A program made the position numbers and the translations under genes. This document shows, in pieces, positions 60,147 through 64,000 of a stretch of 64,000 bases of DNA (its first letter is position 1; each line of letters starts with the position of its first letter). Source of the DNA: Candidatus Gastranaerophilales bacterium (GTDB lineage: Bacteria; Cyanobacteriota; Vampirovibrionia; Gastranaerophilales; Gastranaerophilaceae); contig CALUVL010000002.1 in the NCBI GenBank assembly GCA_944324225.1, forward strand, positions 124,001 through 188,000, in the 5' to 3' direction. A model generated the notes under the pieces. The model made no database searches. It was not told the origin of the DNA and saw only the letters and a program-made list of their open reading frames with translations.

Positions 60147-61118
60147 CTATGCTTTTGCGTCTTTATGCTTAGGTTTATGTTTTAGATAAAATCTGTAACC
60201 TAAAATTTGAATGTCTTTGGTGGTTTTGTTTTTCTTTCTGTACATAAAAATCCATTGAATAGTGGATTTTAGCAAATATTTAATATAAATAGCAAGCAGT
60301 TGGTTTGCATATTTTGTTTTGAAAACGGTCGGCAATGCATTATAAATAAATCTACCTTTATTTTGTGCAATATAATGGCTAATTACTGCCCGTCCAAATC
60401 TAGTTTTGTAATTTCTTGCATGATTTCGTATTTGGACGTTATATTTAGAATTAAGAGTTTTAATCCTGTTTGCCAAGTAGAGATTGATGGCATCTTGGTC
60501 ATTATATTTAAGTTTTTCTGAATTTTGGCTGATCCAGTCAAAAATTTCGCTTGTGAATTTGATTTCACGAAGTTTGTTCAGATCTAGTAGAAGAACTCCT
60601 GAGTTGTAATAATCATTCAGTCCGTATTCTTTGCATAATTGTCGTGAATTCACGTCATGCGCAGCGCCGAGAGGTTTCCCTTCCAGATCGGTATTGAAAA
60701 GCTCTTTCAGACTTCCTGTGATTCTTGTATCGCAGTCTATATAGAGAATTCTTTCAGTGTCTTGCAAGATATCCGGAAGACTTAATCTGTAGTATGTTGC
60801 AATAGACAGGTATTTCGCTGTATTTATCGGACAATTTTTAAATTTTGTTTTATCCGGCTCAATAAATTCAATTTCAAAATCTGATATTTTTCTCAAATCC
60901 AGAATGTTTGTTTTGTCTTTTTCTGTAAGCCCACCGTCAAGTATGTAAAAACTTAGCTTATCTTCAGGAGCTTTGGATGTTAAAACAGTGGCCATTGAAA
61001 GTGCTAAGTATTTTACGTAGTTCTTACTGCTGGCATAACATATTTTGATAATATTTCCTGCTTGTGGAGCTGTGTTAGCTGTGGTATCATTAACTTTTGT
61101 GTTTTCTTGAATTATCAT
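60147..61118 (-). CDS. Glycosyltransferase family 8 (LPS-type hexosyltransferase)
   Basis: Retaining GT-A transferase using a UDP-sugar, most like the LPS core WaaJ/RfaJ enzymes. The metal motif DCD is in LYIDCDTRI, followed by YYNSGVLLLDLNKLRE and YNDQDAINLYL, then LNSKYNVQ. The basic C-terminal tail is probably membrane-proximal. AGAGG upstream supports the start at 61118. It has a strong promoter about 30 bases upstream. The acceptor is inferred from the family only. Confidence 0.88.
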   Translation of the reverse strand: MIIQENTKVNDTTANTAPQAGNIIKICYASSKNYVKYLALSMATVLTSKAPEDKLSFYILDGGLTEKDKTNILDLRKISDFEIEFIEPDKTKFKNCPINTAKYLSIATYYRLSLPDILQDTERILYIDCDTRITGSLKELFNTDLEGKPLGAAHDVNSRQLCKEYGLNDYYNSGVLLLDLNKLREIKFTSEIFDWISQNSEKLKYNDQDAINLYLANRIKTLNSKYNVQIRNHARNYKTRFGRAVISHYIAQNKGRFIYNALPTVFKTKYANQLLAIYIKYLLKSTIQWIFMYRKKNKTTKDIQILGYRFYLKHKPKHKDAKA

Positions 61119-61146
61119 AAAAAACCTCTATCATGTTATGCTGTAT

Positions 61147-61175
61147 ATTATAGTATAATATTGAATTATTGTTAA
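61147..61175 (-). promoter_or_regulatory. Sigma70 promoter of the GT8 gene
   Basis: On the minus strand TTAACA, a 17-base spacer and a perfect TATAAT lie about 28 bases upstream of the start codon. Confidence 0.65.
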
Positions 61176-61249
61176 TTTTATTTCTTAATAATAATACTAA
61201 TTTTAATAAAATGTAACATTTAAATTGATTTTAACCTTAATTTTTTATT

Positions 61250-61567
61250 TTATATAGATGAGTCCAAAAATAATGCATATTGATTAATTTTGTATTTTTC
61301 AACAGTGTTGCTTAAAATTTGTGCATTTAAAATATCATGTACAAAGGCTATAGCAACAGCATTAGCTCTATCTTTTGCAAATAATTTTTGAAATACTGAT
61401 TCTAAAGTTTTTTTCACAGTACTTTTTGTTACGGATAAAATATGTGCAATTTCGTTGTTGTTAAACCCCATTGCTGCAAGTGAAAGATATTCGGTTTCTC
61501 TTGCTGTCAAATTATTGTTAGTTTTCCTAATTCCCTTTTTCAGCAATACTTCCGTATTCTTATCCAT
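61250..61567 (-). CDS. Small LuxR-type helix-turn-helix regulator
   Basis: A 105-residue DNA-binding protein made mostly of a LuxR/GerE HTH: LTARETEYLSLAAMGFNNNEIA and LSVTKSTVKKTLESVFQKL (about 22-65). It has no receiver or ligand domain, only a short C-terminal extension, as in small single-domain regulators. I use the ATG at 61567; an upstream in-frame TTG adds five residues without a ribosome binding site. Its target could be the neighbouring GT8 gene, but no evidence beyond position exists. Confidence 0.8.
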   Translation of the reverse strand: MDKNTEVLLKKGIRKTNNNLTARETEYLSLAAMGFNNNEIAHILSVTKSTVKKTLESVFQKLFAKDRANAVAIAFVHDILNAQILSNTVEKYKINQYALFLDSSI

Positions 61568-62033
61568 ACGGATATAATACAAATTTGTGGTATTTTACAG
61601 TATTAGGCATTTGACTAGTAATTTTTTTTAATTAAGTGGCAAAATTTATTATTATGAGTTTTTACAATTTTGTGCCACTGAGAAAAATGAAAATTAATAA
61701 TATAACAAAACAAAATATATATAATAATGATAAAAAGTCTCTGTATAAGCAAAAAAAATTACAGGATACCATTTTAATGGTGTTAGTTGCGACGCTCGGA
61801 TCAGATCAATTTATACTTCAGCTGGGATGTTGAGTTTTAATTTTGCTTAAGGTGGTAATTTTTCAAAAAAGAAGAGCGTCTAAAACTGCAAAAGTATATT
61901 GAATATTTTAAGGCTGAAAAAATATTTTTTGTAATTTCAAATCCAGATAAAGTCTATTTTCGTACGTTTTGATTTTTGTATAAATACAGCTATTCATCAT
62001 GCTCAGTAAATGTATAATTTTATTTCTAAAAAA
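61568..62033. other. AT-rich gap between the LuxR-type gene and tRNA-Ser
   Basis: About 465 bases. Apart from one possible small plus-strand frame (61687-61833) I see no gene, terminator or RNA. The sequence is very AT-rich. Confidence 0.5.
61687..61833 (+). CDS. Possible small or truncated protein
   Basis: A frame of 48 residues starting MKINNITKQNIYNNDKK and ending DQFILQLGC. A GAGAAAA run lies directly before the ATG. The N-terminal MKINNI style is shared with other lineage proteins, so it may be a decayed or very small member. An upstream GTG at 61636 would lengthen it by 17. Low support. Confidence 0.25.
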   Translation: MKINNITKQNIYNNDKKSLYKQKKLQDTILMVLVATLGSDQFILQLGC

Positions 62034-62118
62034 CGGAGAGGGTGGGATTTGAACCCACGGTACATCGCTGTACACAGACTTTCGAGATCCGCACCTTAAG
62101 CCACTCGGACACCTCTCC
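62034..62118 (-). tRNA. tRNA-Ser (anticodon CGA)
   Basis: An 85-base class II tRNA on the minus strand. Acceptor GGAGAGG pairs with CCTCTCC, the anticodon loop is CTCGAAA with anticodon CGA, there is a long variable arm (GTGTACAGCGATGTAC) and T-arm GTGGGTTCAAATCCCAC. The discriminator is G; CCA is not encoded. Confidence 0.93.
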
Positions 62119-62139
62119 TGATTCAATTTTAAAGAAAAT

Positions 62140-63411
62140 TTATTTTCGTTTCACCCAGTTTGAAATTACTCTGAGCTGCGCCCGTGTGAGAGCTAGCGCC
62201 CATTCACCTACGTTTTTGGTAATAACGCTTCCGGCACCGATGTTTGTGCCCTCTCCTATTTCGACCGGAGCGACTAAAACTGTGTTTGAACCTATTTTTA
62301 CATTGTCTTTCAATACGGTTTTGCTTTTTGTTTTTGTAATTGGATCGTAATTTGCAGTGATTGTACCGGCGCCTATATTAATGTGCGAGCCGAGTTCGCT
62401 GTCGCCTATATAACTTAAGTGACCTGCATTTGTGTTGAACCCGATTTTTGATTTTTTAACTTCCACAAAGTTGCCGATTTTGCAATTGTCAGCTATTTCT
62501 ACATCCCCTCTCAGATGGGCGCAGGGGCCGATTTTGCAATTTCTGCCGATTTTATTTTTGCCTTCAATGTATGTGAACGGGTAAATCGTTGTATCTGAAC
62601 CGATTTCTGTATCTTCGCTAATCCATGTGCTTGCGGGGTCTATTATTGTAACACCGCTGTCCATAAGTGCGTTTAATTTTCTGGTGTTCATTATCCTTGA
62701 CGCTTCAGCAAGGTTTTTGCGTGAATTTATTCCGTAAATCTCGTCGCTGTTTTCAAGAATAAAAGCATTAACTTTTAATCCGTTATTTTTACCCCATGAA
62801 ATAATGTCTGTCAGATAATATTCACCCTGTGCGTTGTTGCTTGTAAGCTGTGAAAATGCTGGTTTAACTTTGTTCCAGTTTAGAATGTAAATACCTGCAT
62901 TAACTTCTTTTACGGCTTTTTCTTCCGGGGTTGCATCTTTTTCTTCAACAATACATTTGAGGCTTCTGTCATGTTCTCTGATAATTCTTCCGTAATTTTC
63001 CGGATTTTCAAATATCGTGCTCATAACAGTTAAGTCAGAATTGTTTGAATTGTGATATTCTACAAATTTTTTGAGAGTTTCAGAGGTAATCAGCGGCGTA
63101 TCTCCGCATAGAATAAGAATTTGACCGCTGTAGTCTGCAAGATACGGACAAACCATAGAAACGGCATGTCCCGTGCCCAGTTGAGGAGTTTGAAGAACGG
63201 TTTTTGCGTTGTTGTAATTTGTTTCGACATATTCTTGAACTTCTTCGGCATGATGTCCTACGATTACAAAATTTTCGGTTGTAATATCTTTTACACTGCC
63301 CAAAACATACCCCAGAAGAGGTTTTTCAAAGATTTTATGAAGAACTTTGGGTATGTCCGATTTCATCCTTGTGCCTTTGCCGGCAGCTAAAATTACAGAT
63401 TTAATTTCCAT
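62140..63411 (-). CDS. glmU: Bifunctional UDP-N-acetylglucosamine pyrophosphorylase/glucosamine-1-phosphate acetyltransferase
   Basis: Makes UDP-GlcNAc for peptidoglycan and LPS. The uridylyltransferase domain opens with LAAGKGTRMKSDIPKVLH and has LQTPQLGTGHAV; a left-handed beta-helix of hexapeptides follows (IGRNCKIGPCAHLRGD, NIGAGTITANYDP, TNIGAGSVI). At 423 residues it is about 30 shorter than the E. coli enzyme, mostly at the C-terminal tail, but catalytic His and Asn contexts are present. AGGAGACAG precedes the ATG. Confidence 0.95.
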   Translation of the reverse strand: MEIKSVILAAGKGTRMKSDIPKVLHKIFEKPLLGYVLGSVKDITTENFVIVGHHAEEVQEYVETNYNNAKTVLQTPQLGTGHAVSMVCPYLADYSGQILILCGDTPLITSETLKKFVEYHNSNNSDLTVMSTIFENPENYGRIIREHDRSLKCIVEEKDATPEEKAVKEVNAGIYILNWNKVKPAFSQLTSNNAQGEYYLTDIISWGKNNGLKVNAFILENSDEIYGINSRKNLAEASRIMNTRKLNALMDSGVTIIDPASTWISEDTEIGSDTTIYPFTYIEGKNKIGRNCKIGPCAHLRGDVEIADNCKIGNFVEVKKSKIGFNTNAGHLSYIGDSELGSHINIGAGTITANYDPITKTKSKTVLKDNVKIGSNTVLVAPVEIGEGTNIGAGSVITKNVGEWALALTRAQLRVISNWVKRK

Positions 63412-63522
63412 TCTCTGTCTCCTTAATTGAGATTATAATAAAAAGATATCAATACTTCAAGGCTGAGTTTTAAGTGAAAAATGCAGTTTACGCAGTGATA
63501 GTTTTTATGTTAAAATCAATAT

Positions 63523-64000
63523 ATGGATATGATTGGCGGTAAAAAAGCTGTTGTGGCATTAAGCGGCGGGGTTGACAGTTCAGTTGCTGCATTTTTGTTG
63601 AAACAGCAGGGGTATGAAGTTATCGGGCTTACCGGAAAAATGACAAATTCTCCTGCTGCTGACTCTGTTATTGAGAATGCAAAAAATGTTGCGGATTCGC
63701 TCGGGATTGAACATTATGTCTATGATGCATCGGTTCTTTTCAGTGATAAGGTTATTGCATATTTTGAAAATTCATACCGCGCAGGTCAAACTCCAAACCC
63801 TTGCATAATGTGCAACAAATTTATCAAATGGGGCGAGTTGTTTGATTTTGCCGTTGAAACATTAGGGGCTGATGTATATGCAACAGGGCATTATGCAAAT
63901 ATTGTGTCAAAAGACGGAAGGTATAAACTTTATCCTGCGTCAGATGAGCATAAAGACCAGCTTTATTTTTTGTACAAACTTACACAAAAGCAACTTGCAA
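63523..64000 (+). CDS. mnmA: tRNA 2-thiouridylase MnmA, C-terminus cut by window edge
   Basis: ATP-dependent enzyme that thiolates U34 of tRNA-Lys, -Glu and -Gln. The PP-loop SGGVDSSVAAF is near residue 14, NPCIMCNKFIKW carries the first catalytic Cys, and ATGHYANIV follows. About 159 residues are visible; the frame runs off the right edge without a stop. The start is ATG at 63523, or two codons later. It is a single gene divergent from glmU, about 110 bases apart. Confidence 0.93.
   Translation, partial: MDMIGGKKAVVALSGGVDSSVAAFLLKQQGYEVIGLTGKMTNSPAADSVIENAKNVADSLGIEHYVYDASVLFSDKVIAYFENSYRAGQTPNPCIMCNKFIKWGELFDFAVETLGADVYATGHYANIVSKDGRYKLYPASDEHKDQLYFLYKLTQKQLA

Noticed and set aside
62042-62350. 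Plus-strand open frame across tRNA-Ser and the glmU end
   Set aside because: It runs antisense through a clear tRNA and the conserved C-terminus of glmU and has no ribosome binding site or family resemblance.

Overview
The window is about 64 kb of AT-rich, gene-dense chromosome from a diderm bacterium. Three things together point to an uncultured gut member of the Vampirovibrionia/Melainabacteria (Gastranaerophilales-like): an envelope gene set (GlmU, a GT8 sugar transferase, a DUF374 acyltransferase, AnmK, DacB, LL-diaminopimelate aminotransferase), flagellar genes next to type IV pilus genes, and many lineage-type hypothetical proteins. Those hypotheticals include short proteins with an N-terminal VSFTG/ITFCG motif, a type IV pilin-like protein with an AFTMAEVLI cleavage motif, and secreted proteins with RLxRLE..VFG repeats. 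This placement rests on family recognition, not on a search. No rRNA, CRISPR array, prophage or transposase is visible. Three tRNAs are present (Gly-GCC, Glu-CTC, Ser-CGA).

Layout. 1-4.8 kb: trigger factor (cut by the left edge), then an overlapping acyltransferase/amidase/DacB operon and a coiled-coil hypothetical. 5-9.2 kb: a GT2 glycosyltransferase and two large minus-strand lineage proteins, one hook-protein-like and one an EF-hand, Asp-rich HExxH metallopeptidase. 9.4-13.9 kb: an oxidoreductase / CDP-alcohol phosphotransferase / TrmL / NnrD operon, a small hypothetical and AnmK. 13.9-20.3 kb: a 620-bp intergenic region with a possible RNA, two tandem WYL-type regulators, DnaE and a small hypothetical. 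20.3-24.6 kb: tRNAs, PilT-RecO, a membrane protein and a repeat-containing exported protein. 24.7-33 kb: FliJ, a FliK-like protein, a rod/hook protein, an OLD-type TOPRIM protein, a papain-like putative peptidase, a 5'-nucleotidase without signal peptide, FliA and FlhB. 33-40 kb: DeoC-MetF, a phosphohexomutase, two PlsC-like acyltransferases and a Pro/Gln-rich HEAT-like protein. 40-46.6 kb: a half-transketolase, FtsE-FtsX, a degenerate receiver/GGDEF protein, an isochorismatase-type hydrolase, RibF and YibE/F. 46.6-49.5 kb: a dense patch of dispersed repeats running into a pilin gene, then RuvB. 49.6-56.7 kb: DapL, a giant zinc-ribbon/pseudo-cyclase/STAND-like protein translationally coupled to glycogen synthase, and an EamA transporter. 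56.8-64 kb: TypA, an MFS exporter, a GT8, a small LuxR-type regulator, tRNA-Ser, GlmU and MnmA (cut by the right edge).

The strongest unusual signal is the pilin locus. A 12-G tract sits between a well-placed ATG (with an AAGGAG ribosome binding site) and the pilin reading frame. With 12 G the ATG reads into a stop after 16 codons; with 11 or 14 G it would read through into the pilin. Between the tract and the pilin signal, palindromic dispersed repeats have been inserted while staying in frame. This looks like a phase-variable, repeat-expanded pilin leader. Other leads are a family of TTGTTAC-N6-GTAACAA palindromes upstream of several genes, a hairpin that buries the ribosome binding site of an exported protein, the pseudo-enzyme regulator coupled to glgA, and several enzyme-like proteins without signal peptides near flagellar export genes.
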